From NCBI GenBank assembly GCA_012490785.1, contig JAAXCT010000050.1:1612001-1676000 (forward strand): 64,000 nt of DNA. The letters are read 5' to 3'. The notes beneath the pieces were generated by a model, which did no database searches, was not told the DNA's origin, and saw only the letters and a list, made by a program, of their open reading frames with translations. The position numbers and the translations under genes were made by a program. Shown here in pieces: positions 53,919 to 64,000 of the stretch (positions are counted from its first letter, which is position 1; the number at the start of each line of letters is the position of its first letter). The stretch comes from Eragrostis nindensis. Taxonomy: Eukaryota > Streptophyta > Magnoliopsida > Poales > Poaceae.

Positions 53919-55298
53919 TTTTTTTTTTTGAGGAAGTCGGGAGGGGAGACCCCTACCTATTTATTGATTTATAATGCAGTTACAGAAGTACAATGCAAAG
54001 AGAAAGAAAAAGGTACAAAAACTGAAAGTACACTGAAAAAAAAAACAAAAATACAGAGACGTTGATGCATGTCGAGTTCTTAATGAAGCTTTGTTCAATC
54101 TGGTGTTCGAGTTACGTCAGCTGCTTGGCTTGCCCATTGCGTGATCTTCCTCCTCCTTTGGATCTTTTTCGTCCGGTTTGCCCATAGTTTGATGGAGTCA
54201 ATTACATTGTCCTTGATTCGTTGTAACGGGACGGTCGCATTGTCGAACGCTTTCCTGTTCCTGGCCAACCATATGTTCCAAGCGATTGCGATGAAAATGG
54301 TTGTCCAGTCATTGCTATGGCTCTGATCGATGAAGTGGTGCGAGTTGGTGATGGCCTTTGCAACATCATCAAGCAGATGTGTGTTGTGTAGCCCCAGAAG
54401 GTTCCAAATTTCTTTTGTGTGGTTACAACCAAAGAAAAGATGAGATATATTTTCTTCGGAGTTGCAACCAAAGGGACAGTTAGCATTTTGCGTTAACCCA
54501 TGTCTCGCCATGCGTTGCTTCGTATAGATTCTGTCCTGCAGGATAAGCCATGCAAAAATTTTGCATTTCTTGGGAGCAAGAGATTTCCAAATGATGGGAT
54601 TAGTTGCTGATCTGGTGCCTCCAAAGTTGAGGGCTTGATAGCATGCTTTAGTGGAGAATTTTTTGTTTGGGCCAAAGCGCATGAACCTGGCATCCTCTTG
54701 GTTGGAAAGAGAGATTTGCTGAAGGAGAGATAGCAGGTGAAGCAGCTCCTGCTCTGCCTGATGCGATGTGATGTGCCGCACGGAGATTCTCCATCCTGTT
54801 TCTGTCCAACAATCAGCTACTGTGCAATTGTGTTTTTCAACATGGGAGAACAGCACCGGAAATCTATGTGAGAGGGGTTTGTTATCAATCCAACTATCCA
54901 GCCAAAAAGCGGTAGATTTGCCGTTACCAATCTTGACAGTTGTCAGTGCACGATATAGGCCGATCAGTTTGTCAAATTGGGACCAGCTTCTAGTAGCATT
55001 TGGGACCCTGTCGCCCAACCTCCTGTTGCCTGAGAAGAGCGTGGTGAAAATCCAAGCAACCCAAGAGTTGTCTCTGCTAGTATGTAATTTGTGGATGAAC
55101 TTCAACAGGAGGCTAGTATTTTGAATTTCGATGTTCTTAACCCCTAGACCACCTTCTTCAATGCCTCTGCAAACTCGTGACCAAGCAACTTTGCATGCAG
55201 CCCCTGTTGTTTTCTTCTGACCAAGTTGCAAGAGCTTACTAAGGAAAAACAAGTTGCAAGTAGTATCTATTTGTGTCTGAGACAACAGACAAGGGTTA
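53919..55298 (-). mobile_element. 5'-truncated LINE (non-LTR retrotransposon) 3' end
   Basis: On the minus strand the open frame (from about 55290 down to 54095) encodes the C-terminal part of a plant LINE reverse-transcriptase polyprotein: ACKVAWSRVCRGIEEGGLGV, GNGKSTAFWLDSW and the zf-RVT block (KIFAWLILQDRIYTKQRM, CPFGCNSEENISHLFFGC). The reverse transcriptase core is missing. An 11-base T-run at 53919-53929 is the poly(A) tail of the minus-strand element. CTGCAAG occurs on both sides (53912-53918 and 55299-55305), a possible target duplication. The uninterrupted frame suggests recent insertion. Confidence 0.85.
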
Positions 55299-55305
55299 CT
55301 GCAAG

Positions 55306-56590
55306 TTGCCATCAAGCTTGAGACGAAGCACGTGGTGCAGACAAGCGCAACGAAAGGCCTGTATTTTGTGCCGAGAGATGCGCGCGCGCTTTTCCCGGCG
55401 GCCGCGACTGGGGACGGCGACCCTGCGGTCAAGCTCCATCGCTCGGCGAAGCTGTCGCTGTGTCAGCGGTAAAGCACTAAAGCGAACGCGCCCTCTGAAT
55501 CTGACCGGCCGACGACGACGGCACTGCCGTTCCGTCCGCACGTCGCTGTCTGCGGCGAGGTCAGGAACCGTGGACGGCTGGTTGGGGTCGGCGGCGAGGC
55601 GAGGAGAGGGGAGGGGGGTTGTTTCCTTGCGCCCGCGCGCCCGGCGGTGGTGGACCACGCGCGTACGAAGGTGGCTGCGGGTGGGTATGAGGCCACCACC
55701 ACCACCGCGGGGTGGGCGCGCCCGGCGCGTCGACGCTGATGCGACTCCAGCTCGCCGCTGAGGCGGACGCGGCTGCGGTTGAGGCTGACGTGGGTTGCGT
55801 GGTCCAGCTGTCAGTGGGTGAGCGAGAACGGGCGCTTTTCCTGTGGGCCTGCCTTGGAGGTGGGCTACGCGTCGGTCCGGTGGGTGGTGGCGACCGGCCC
55901 GGAGAAAAGGCTAAGTGCACACACTAGAATGATTTTAAAATCATTGGTTAAAATCATGATTTATTTACTTATATGTTGGTTATATACTTTGAAGAGGTAT
56001 TATAACTAATTTTATAAATGTAATTTAAAAATTAAATTGTAAAAGTGTGTCTGTCTGGAGTATGTTTTATTCTTAAGATAATAAATGGTTGGTGTAGCTT
56101 ACAAATTTCAAAAATAGCATGAACGCTTGACTACATATAAAAGACATGATATATTAACACGAAAATTGTGTGACACTTATTCACAAAGAGAATCGTGTGA
56201 CCCACATTTTAACACCACTATTATCACAACTATCTAGACGGACACATCATAAATGTTATGTACAACTGCAGTACGTGCGTCAATCCAAACTTATGAACAT
56301 TTGCTGCCGTTTCCCCCTCTTTTTAATTATATTTCCAATAAGATTTTGATTGCAATATATAGGATCAGATAATATAATCAGAATGTCACTTATTAAAGAA
56401 CCAGAGATTGCACCATCATATTATGAAACACAACGAAAACCATCTAATGAAAAAGAAAAGGACGTTTGCACCAGGCGTGTGCAAATTTGTGTGGAGTCCA
56501 ACGAGGGGCTCGTAACAAATGTCCCGTAACAGAGTAAAGAGGGCGTCAACTAATTCTCCAAGATTTCTTCTCCCCCTTCCTTCCATCTCC
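55306..56590. other. GC-rich then AT-rich upstream sequence
   Basis: 55310-55900 is GC-rich with open frames on both strands but no recognised domain. 55930-56590 is AT-rich and leads to the putative TPP promoter. Confidence 0.4.
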
Positions 56591-56700
56591 TATATATACT
56601 CCCTGCATCGATGCTATTGTCCTCTCCTCCATTCTCCTCTTCCTCCCTCGGTGGATTGCCTGCCTGACACATCTCGGGTTCCATTACGTCCTTCATTAAG
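56591..56700 (+). promoter_or_regulatory. Putative TATA box and 5' UTR exon of the TPP gene
   Basis: TATATATACT at 56591-56600 is followed by a pyrimidine-rich stretch (CTCCTCCATTCTCCTCTTCC) and a donor-like AAG|GTGTGC at 56700/56701. A long 5' UTR intron to an acceptor near 59493 or 59530 would join it to the coding exon at 59635. Inferred from motifs only. Confidence 0.4.
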
Positions 56701-57445
56701 GTGTGCATCTCCTCCCCTAGTCATTCTTCGGTCAGCTTGGTTCTTCCTTTTGGCATGTAATATCTGTTCTCATTTTTCTAAAAAAAATGCAACATCTGTC
56801 CTTTGAAATATCTTGTGAGTTCCTTCACGTTTCACTTCTGCAAAAATAAGGGCACAATCAATTTGATGACTATGGCTATGCTCCAGAGTCCCTTCCTGGA
56901 GACGAAAAGATGTCTTTCTGTTTTTTGGGTGAGCCCATCTGATTTATGCTGTCCATACAAAGTATGTGAATGACATCGAAAGCATACAAAATCAGAAAAT
57001 TGTCTCGAACTGCATCATGGTCAGAATTTGTAAGAGGGCGAAAACAGTAATCGAATCAACTTAGTGTCCGTTTCTTGCTGAATCTATCGTGCCCCCAATC
57101 TGAGTTGCTATTGTTCTGCTTCTGCATGGCTGTATTCATTGGCACCCACTGTTGTAACATCTTCGTAGAACTATTCCTTTTCCCACCTGGACTTTATTAT
57201 CATTTTTTCTTGACATCTTAATTTGTCATTATGCAATTGTATTCAACATGGTGTAGCATTGATGTATGTAGTATGATTGTTTTTTAGAATTGTTCGTAAT
57301 GTAAATAAACTTGTTCCCTTTTCAACGGAGATGACGTTTCACTGTTTGTGAAACTGTCTTCTCTCAAAAGAAATCGATTTCAACGTTCCCACTTGACAAT
57401 TTACAACCCATTCATCAAGTGTTTTTGCTCCAAATATCCCTGACT

Positions 57446-58530
57446 GAGGAGTTTTACTCCAAAATAATAGCCATTAGTTTCTCCAAACTAATGTTCATTA
57501 GTTCAAGGATAGCTTTGTAATTGCACATCAGCTAGAAAATTGTGAATTGCTTTTTAAAACTGGCACGAATCCTAAAGCAGCGGCTAATTAATAATTTCAT
57601 TGATAAAATCCATAGGCCCGCCCAGCCTGGCCGTGAAAATCGGATCGCTGAAACAAGAGCTTCGTCTTCCTCGCTGCAGCATCGCCGCCGCCGCCGCCGC
57701 GGCTCGTGCGTAGGTAAAAATGAAACAGGAATGAACAACTGAATACTCGATATCAATGAAATGTTCCGACAGGGCCAAATTGCTCAAATCGCATTGTATG
57801 TGCTATCAAGTTTTCATAGTACTCATTCAGTTGTAAAATGTTGTAAAATTAGGGGCGTATTGTAGGTCAGATGTAGATCGATGATAGATGACTTCGTTTC
57901 TTGTACTACGATTGCTCACGTTCGCATTTAGAAATTAGCATGCTGCGCCGCTTGGAAATGGCCATTAGTTTTACATTACCGCAGCGCGTTTCATCTCCAT
58001 GTCTAGCGCCGCCACTCGTTCGTCCCATGCCAGGCAGCGCCGCCAGCGCCTCGCCGCCGCCTCGACGGGCATCTCCTTCCCCCGCGCAGCCAGCGCCTCG
58101 TTGCCGGGCACCGCGCCGCCAACGCCGTCGGCATCGTCGTCACCTTACCGAGCTATCGCCGCCAACGCCAACGCCGGCTCGTCTTGCGTGGTGAGCACTC
58201 ACCCGCCGGGGATGCCACCGCCAGCGACTCCGTGCGAAATAATGATCGGCGGCGATGAAATGACAGAAAATGACGAACCTTAACTATCCAACCTTAATAA
58301 TGAAAAAATTAGTACTGGATTAATGAACATCGTAATTTTTTTGGATTACAAATTTAATTTTATTATAAAAACGTAATTACTTATTATAAGTCTACTATTC
58401 TTACCCGTATTACCCTTACTAATGACCATTGGTAGTGGATTCTTGATGTTAAATCTGGACCGTCAGATCAAACTAATGGCCATTAGTTTGGACAAACTAA
58501 TGACTATTATTTTGGACAGCAAAACTCCTC
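57446..58530. mobile_element. Mutator-like (Pack-MULE candidate) element
   Basis: Terminal inverted repeats of about 60 bp: left GAGGAGTTTTACTCCAAAAT, right (reverse-complemented) GAGGAGTTTTGCTGTCCAAA, continuing with shared AATAATAGYCATTAGTTT and CCAAACTAATG. Flanked by 9-bp repeats TCCCTGACT (57437-57445) and TTCCTGACT (58531-58539), 8 of 9 matching. The interior has AT-rich arms but two GC-rich exon-like inserts at about 57618-57720 and 57999-58190. No transposase is visible. Terminal structure is firm; capture of a host gene fragment is inferred from composition. Confidence 0.75.
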
Positions 58531-59227
58531 TTCCTGACTAGGTATGCTTACAAGAATATTCTGTAAAATGGCATTCATTCTTGTGTATCAATCTCATTTT
58601 TTAAAAGTTTAATTTATGCTGAATTTCGTCTGCTTTCTATCGCGCTTTAAGGCCATAAAGTCACTCTTTTTTTATGGTTGGCACCGTAGCTAATTGCATA
58701 CTAAACATAGCGCAGTGTCAGGTTTACCTACCATTCAATGTCAGAACACTCATTGAGAAGTTAAGCTTTGGGCACAAGGCACACGTGGCCTAAGTGATTA
58801 GACGAGCATACAATCATGCTAACTCTATTATCTCGTACTTAATATGTGTGCAGTCAATCTTTTAAAATTTGGACCCGTATGTGTAAATATATTTACATCT
58901 GTTATTTACATAAAACTATATGTTTGTTGGCTGGCGATAAAAGAAGCTGTCAAAACTGGTGCATGATAACATTTTACATGTTTATAATGCTAAATAGTCA
59001 CCAGCAGAGGCCTTCCTTTTAATTCATCAGTTTAGATCCATGTGTAAGTAGTAAATGAGACATGCACTTTCTTGACATTCTTGCAGTTAAAGTTTCTGAA
59101 TATCTGAGGTGCGAAAGAGCAGGATTTTTATGGCCATCTCTATGAAGCAATCCGGATTTCTGATATAGATGTTTCCTCGTTCTGAACATGATAAGGTCGA
59201 ATATATACTGTACTACCTTTATTTTTT

Positions 59228-59423
59228 GGCAACGTATCCTATGAGAACCAGGTTCGTGTGAGAACTATGAGAACTCCAATCTGGGCCACATGATCTTGAT
59301 CCAAGGGGGGCGCATAGGGAGAGGTGGGAGGGGGAATTTGCAAAAGTATGATTAAGATCATGTGGCTCAGATTGGAGTTCTCATAGTTCTCACACGAACC
59401 TGGTTCTCATAGGATACGTTGCC
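59228..59423. mobile_element. Mutator-type hairpin MITE with 9-bp duplication
   Basis: About 70-bp, nearly perfect terminal inverted repeats (GGCAACGTATCCTATGAGAA at each end) around a short G-rich loop. It is flanked by identical 9-bp repeats TTATTTTTT at 59219-59227 and 59424-59432. Near-identity of the arms implies recent insertion. Lies just upstream of the TPP coding region, probably in a 5' UTR intron. Confidence 0.9.
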
Positions 59424-59634
59424 TTATTTTTTTCCCTCATGGAACATAGCCACTTTCTCTAACATTATATTTCCTTCTCTGACCAGTTCTCAGGTATTCT
59501 GCTGTTGATGAACTGCCTCCACACCTGCAGTGACAAGAAAACGCTGAAGAAGTGGTTTTTCATCGACAAGACATGTAGGCTGAATCCAGTTCAGAGAAAG
59601 AAACAACACTCGACCTTGATTCAACCCATCATCA

Positions 59635-61632
59635 ATGGATATGAGCAGCAGCTCACCTGTCATCACCGATCCAGTGGCAATAAGCCCGCCGCTGCTAGGG
59701 AGCATGTCCTCCAACCTGATGCCATTTTCAGTCATGTCCGGTGGTTACCCGGGTCCTGGCATGAGCGTAAGCGTCAGCAGGCGTAAAATCGAAGAGGTCA
59801 TTGTTAATGGGCTGCTGGACGCAATGAAATCCTCATCACCGCGTAAAAAGCACAATCTAGCCTTCGACGAGGACAATTCACCTGACGATGATCCTGCTTA
59901 CAGCGCATGGATGGTAACCTACATTATTATGCAGCTTTCAGTGGCCTACTTTCTCACTTATACTGATGTACTCATGGTTGACTTATGTTGCAGTCAACAT
60001 GCCCTTCTGCTTTGACCTCCTTCAAGCAGATAGTTGCCAATGCACAAGGCAGAAAGATTGCTGTGTTTTTGGATTATGACGGTACGCTATCTCCAATCGT
60101 GGATGATCCTGACAAAGCATTCATGTCCCCCGCGGTAAATCTAATCAGCTAGTTTTCCAAATACATAAGTATCATTAAATAACTTGATGAATGAAAACAG
60201 CTGCTTATACTTTGTCCTGAAATCTTTTCCTCAGATGCGAGCAGCTGTGAGAAATGTTGCAAAGTACTTCCCTACTGCAATTGTCAGTGGAAGGTCCCGC
60301 AAGAAGGTATGATAAACGCCTGTGTTACTGTGCTTCAAAATCCTTGTCATATGCAGTTTTATATGTTCTGACATTTGCATCGCTTTTCTCATTTTTGGTG
60401 TAGGTATTTGACTTTGTAAAACTGAAGGAACTCTACTATGCAGGAAGTCATGGAATGGACATAGTTACATCTATAGCAAATTCTGAACATGATACTGAAA
60501 AGGTAAGGACTTCCTACTCATGGTATTATGATTTCACTAACACTAGATTCTAACTTTTCACCAATATATAGTTCTGTCCACAATACTGACTAGTTACATC
60601 CCTTGAATACTACCTGCAGTGCAAAGAAGCCAACCTCTTCCAACCTGCCTGCGAGTTTCTGCCAATGATCGACGAGGTGTGTTTCTCTAGTGAAATAGTG
60701 CAGCTAACAAACTGGATTTCTTGCCACAATATAAACTTGATGGGTAGTTCATCAATTTGTTGCACTATTACTGAACCCCCATTTTTGCAATAGGTGACCA
60801 AGTCCCTCTTGGAGGTCACGAGTGGAATTGAAGGCGCCACAGTAGAGAATAACAAGTTCTGTGTATCGGTACATTACCGCAACGTAGCAGAGAAGGTGAA
60901 ATCAAGTTAACCTCAAAATTTACTGCTGCCTTTTTTTCCCACTTCTAGTTGTAAGTACTAGCAAATTTATCTGACACCCTTTGCTTACTTGCTTTTCAGG
61001 ACTGGAAAACGGTTGCAGAACTCGTAAAGGAAGTCTTGGAGGCCTTTCCTCGTCTCAAATTAACCAACGGCCGAATGGTTAGAGCCTTTGATTGTTTTAA
61101 CTGGATGGCCAACAAATCTCCTATTCTTGGTAAACCTCACACAAGAATTGTAAAATCCTGCAGGTTTTAGAGGTTCGTCCGGTGATCGACTGGGACAAGG
61201 GGAAGGCCGTCGAGTTTCTGCTTCAGTCGCTTGGGTTAAATGACCCTGAAAATGTGATCCCCATCTACATCGGCGACGATCGCACAGATGAAGACGCATT
61301 CAAGGTTGCTAAATTTTGTCATGGAAGTTGTGCAGTTGTGCATCTCACTCACGTGTTAGATGTCGTAACTCTGAATCTTCTGTCCTGCCTCAGGTACTTA
61401 GACAGCGAAACTGTGGATACGGGATTCTAGTTTCGCAGGTGCCCAAGGAAACTGAAGCCTTCTACTCGCTGAGAGACCCATCTGAGGTACGGCTCTCATG
61501 AACTTACTTCCTTGTGTGGTTGTGGCGTCTCGGTTTCATTTGATCCAGCGATTCTAATTGGTTGCTTTTGTCATGCAGGTGATGGCGTTCCTCAATTCCT
61601 TGGTGAGATGGAAGAAACACTCGCTACGATGA
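59635..61632 (+). CDS. TPP1: Trehalose-6-phosphate phosphatase
   Basis: Ten coding exons: 59635-59913, 59994-60134, 60235-60306, 60404-60502, 60620-60676, 60794-60895, 61000-61077, 61164-61304, 61394-61486 and 61579-61632. All have GT-AG borders and whole-codon exons; 371 residues. HAD-superfamily phosphatase motifs: DYDGTLSPIVDDPDKA (from residue 120, nucleophile Asp), SGRS (about 158), ELYYAGSHGMDI, and GDDRTDEDAF (from 313). It removes phosphate from trehalose-6-phosphate, controlling a sugar-status signal. The N-terminal 90 residues are variable, with IEEVIVNGLLDAM and DPAYSAWM shared by grass TPP1-type proteins. In length and layout it fits the rice TPP1 group as I remember it, but I did not align it. 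Upstream there are transposons and a possible uORF. Confidence 0.95.
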
Positions 61633-62386
61633 TGAGCGTGAAAAAAAAAAGAAACTGGTTCCTGGTGTTTTGCTTCAATATAGTTGGACGTTGTAGACGA
61701 ACAGAGAAATAACACTAGTTCTTCAAGCGGCAATTTTGTAGAGTTGGACGCTGTAGATGGCTTCATTCTTTCATGCTACGTCACTGTTCTTTCGTATCGT
61801 TCTTGTTCCTTACTACTGAGAGCGAGTGTCTGGGCCTCTGGGGCTCTTGTAATTGTAGCTTGTAAGCAAGAGGGCCTTTTTCTGTTCAGGCTGGTGAATA
61901 AAACTGGGAGGAGTCTGGGACACTTCTTCAGTAGTTGCAAATTGCAATTTTACATTTGTTGCCAACGAGTCACGTCGTTATCCAAAGGAATACTGTTTGA
62001 GTTGTAACTGCAGTTGGACGAGAAATCTTACGAATGAACGCCCCTACAGCAAAGGGGAATATGGTTTGTTGCCGAGTTCGTTTCAATCATGCCCAGCAGT
62101 CTCTACATTGTCCGTCGGATTGATGGTCAGTTGTTCCAAGGATCACGATCGGACGGCTGTGAGCGCCATCCATCTTTACTTGCCGACAAGAAAAGGGATC
62201 GGCCGGCGGCCGAGTTCTTTTCCTCTCTGTTCCGGTTTCTCCCCGCGGGTTTGTTGATTCACGCTGAAACCCCAAAACGCACGCGTCATCCAATTCCCAC
62301 GGAACGACCGGCCACCGCGGCCCCAAATCCGGGAAAGAGAGGCTCCTCCGCGCCGTCGTAGCTTCCGAGGCGCAGCGCTTCCGTCG

Positions 62387-64000
62387 ATGGCATCCTCCAC
62401 CAACTCCGGCGCGGCCGCCGCCGAAGGGGGTGACGACCTAGACCAGCTCCTCGACAGCGCGCTCGACGACTTCACCAGCCTCGATCTCTCCGCCTCCGCC
62501 GCGCCCAAGAGGTCCGCCTTTGGTTCCCCCACTCCGAGTCAAAAGCTTCCGCTCAAGTTCCGAGCGAATCACTGACGGTCATGCGTGTCTCTGCAGCGGC
62601 GGCGGCGGCGAGGCCTCGGGATCCGCGTCGGCGTCGGGGTCGGGGGCGAAGGGGCCGGTGAAGGGGCTGGGGATGGGGCTGCCGGACCCCAAGGCGCCGA
62701 GGCGGCGCGCGGCGAAGCAGCCCGCGCCGCCGCCGAGGGCCGCGTACGCGTCGGAGGCGCTCGAGAAGCTTACGCGCGAGACGCGGGAGGCGGTGCGCGG
62801 GCTCGAGACGGCCACGGGCGCGGGGGGCGGCATCCCGGGGCTGGACGACGACGCGATGATGGAGGAGTTCGTCAAGCAGTTCGAGGAGTTCGCAGGGGCG
62901 CAGGTACCATCGCTGTAACCTGTCCGGTCAACGGAATTTTTGTAGGATTCTGTTACTACTCGTTACACATTTGCAAGTCTACAATTGAGTCTCGTTCTAG
63001 TGGGAGAACTGCACTCTATACGGCTGAACTATTTGTATATTTCATTTCCTTTCACATTCGTCCAAAGGTGCTGTCAGACTACTGTTTGATGTTGGAGAAT
63101 AGATAGTTTATAGAGTAAATTTGGTCTTTCAAAGAAAAAATAGAGTAAATTTACCAATATATGGGGAAAATTTAAGAGGATGTTAGTGACCAGACTGCTC
63201 ATTGATTTGCTATTTTTTAAGCCTAATGGATGAAATGACACTTGTGATGCATGGAAGTAAGAGCTTTACTGCCCATGATATTCAGGGATGTGGTTACGTT
63301 TCTTATACGATTCTTTATACTTGAAAACACAAATGAAGTTGCATATGGAATGGAGGAGGTTTTATTTGGGAGCAGCAGCAGTTGTGATATGTTGATCGTT
63401 AACAGTTAGGGAACTAAACAATCACTCGATCAGATACTTGATAATAGGAGTTTCCAATGGGCAAAAGAAATTACCTGCTGCAGCTTGGCATTTCGTATTG
63501 ATTTAAACACATTTGATTATTTCAAAAGTTAAACTTGATCCTATATAATGCATTCAATTGTGCAGTGAGATTTACATGTACGGTTATCGCTTAGATATTT
63601 TAAGACAGCAAAAATTCTGAATAGTATGCAGCTTTATATTCCTAATAAATCTCCTCCTGAATGCTGTTCTAGCCATGGCTTGATGGAATCTAAAAGCTGT
63701 CTAGGTAAAGCAGCTTTCTAGCTTGTATAATTGACTTGGAAGAATGGTTGTTCCATTCAGAAGAGAATCTCATAGTTTGTTACCAGTCTAAGAGAAATGC
63801 ATTTGATATGACTGGACCATTGAATATATCACGTTTTCTTTTCTTCTTTTTTGACATTTCATCTAGAGGTTGTCATAATACTGTTTGATGTAGAGCATAG
63901 TTGGTTTGTTGAGTGAATTTCACATTACCACATATTTTATGGTCATGATTACAGCATACTTCTTGACTAGTAGATACTGACCCTAGTTTTATGGTTGATT
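62387..64000 (+). CDS. PEX19: PEX19 peroxisomal membrane-protein chaperone (5' part)
   Basis: The first two coding exons are seen: 62387-62511 (donor AG|GTCCGC) and 62597-62903 (donor CAG|GTACCA), joined in frame to give residues 1-144; the gene continues past the window. The start MASSTNSGAAAAEGG is followed by DDLDQLLDSALDDFTSLDL, the acidic helix that binds PEX3. Then come a Gly/Ser/Ala-rich linker, the conserved VKGLGMGLPDPKAPRR, EKLTRETREAVRGLE, and GLDDDAMMEEFVKQFEEFAG. PEX19 is the cytosolic receptor/chaperone that delivers peroxisomal membrane proteins. No further exon was recognised in 62904-64000, which is treated as intron 2. A C-terminal farnesylation motif is expected outside the window. 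Confidence 0.9.

Noticed and set aside
58780..58900. Possible second SINE (GTGGCCTAAGTGATTAG)
   Set aside because: Only a weak box-A resemblance; no convincing box B, tail or target duplication.
62585..63106. Glycine-rich 173-residue frame over PEX19 exon 2
   Set aside because: Wrong frame of the PEX19 exon; the PEX19 frame has all family motifs.
1..64000. CRISPR arrays, rRNA or tRNA genes, bacterial-type operons
   Set aside because: None found. The direct repeats seen are tandem duplications or transposon parts, and the only tRNA-like boxes belong to a SINE.

Overview
The window is plant nuclear DNA from a grass. The genes have GC-rich exons and short GT-AG introns, and the AT-rich spacers hold many small inverted-repeat transposons of the Stowaway (TA duplication), Tourist/PIF (TAA or TTA duplication), hAT and Mutator types. 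The gene order (PEX19, trehalose-phosphate phosphatase, a DOG1-domain protein, PLATZ, a hybrid proline-rich protein pair, tandem miR171-targeted GRAS genes) matches what I remember of rice chromosome 2 long arm, read in reverse. I therefore infer Oryza or a close relative; this rests on memory, not on a search. No bacterial, organellar, CRISPR, rRNA or tRNA features were seen.

Layout. 1-11.8 kb: a tandem pair of HAM-clade GRAS transcription factor genes on the minus strand, each with an intact miR171 site, separated by 6 kb of transposon-bearing spacer. Copy 2 has lost the ATG that copy 1 uses. 11.8-18.2 kb: intergenic, with MITEs and GC-rich sequence. 18.2-19.4 kb: a two-exon RGF/GOLVEN/CLEL signal-peptide gene (C terminus DYAQPRTHTPHHN), followed 0.3 kb later by exons that encode a second, divergent peptide of the same type (DYLEAHPAPAVHN). 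20.6-23.5 kb: a five-exon YbaK/ProX-domain gene. 26.5-30.6 kb: two hybrid proline-rich eight-cysteine proteins with TATA boxes. 32.3-34.6 kb: an eight-exon VAP27 gene. 36.5-37.1 kb: an intronless PAP2 lipid phosphatase. 39.9-40.8 kb: a plant-specific protein of unknown function. 46.2-48.5 kb: a four-exon PLATZ gene and an intronless DOG1-domain (INP1-like) gene. 48.5-56.5 kb: intergenic, with a 5'-truncated LINE. 56.6-61.6 kb: trehalose-6-phosphate phosphatase with ten coding exons. Between its likely promoter and first coding exon lie a gene-fragment-bearing Mutator element and a Mutator-type hairpin MITE. 62.4 kb to the end: the first two exons of PEX19.

The genes do not form one pathway; this is an ordinary gene-rich euchromatic segment. 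The developmental regulators (HAM/miR171, RGF-like peptides, PLATZ, INP1-like, TPP) are the parts of most interest. The most unusual points are the second RGF-like motif, the start-codon loss in GRAS copy 2, and the Mutator element carrying exon-like sequence upstream of TPP. Exon boundaries were read by eye from splice consensus, reading frame and family conservation.
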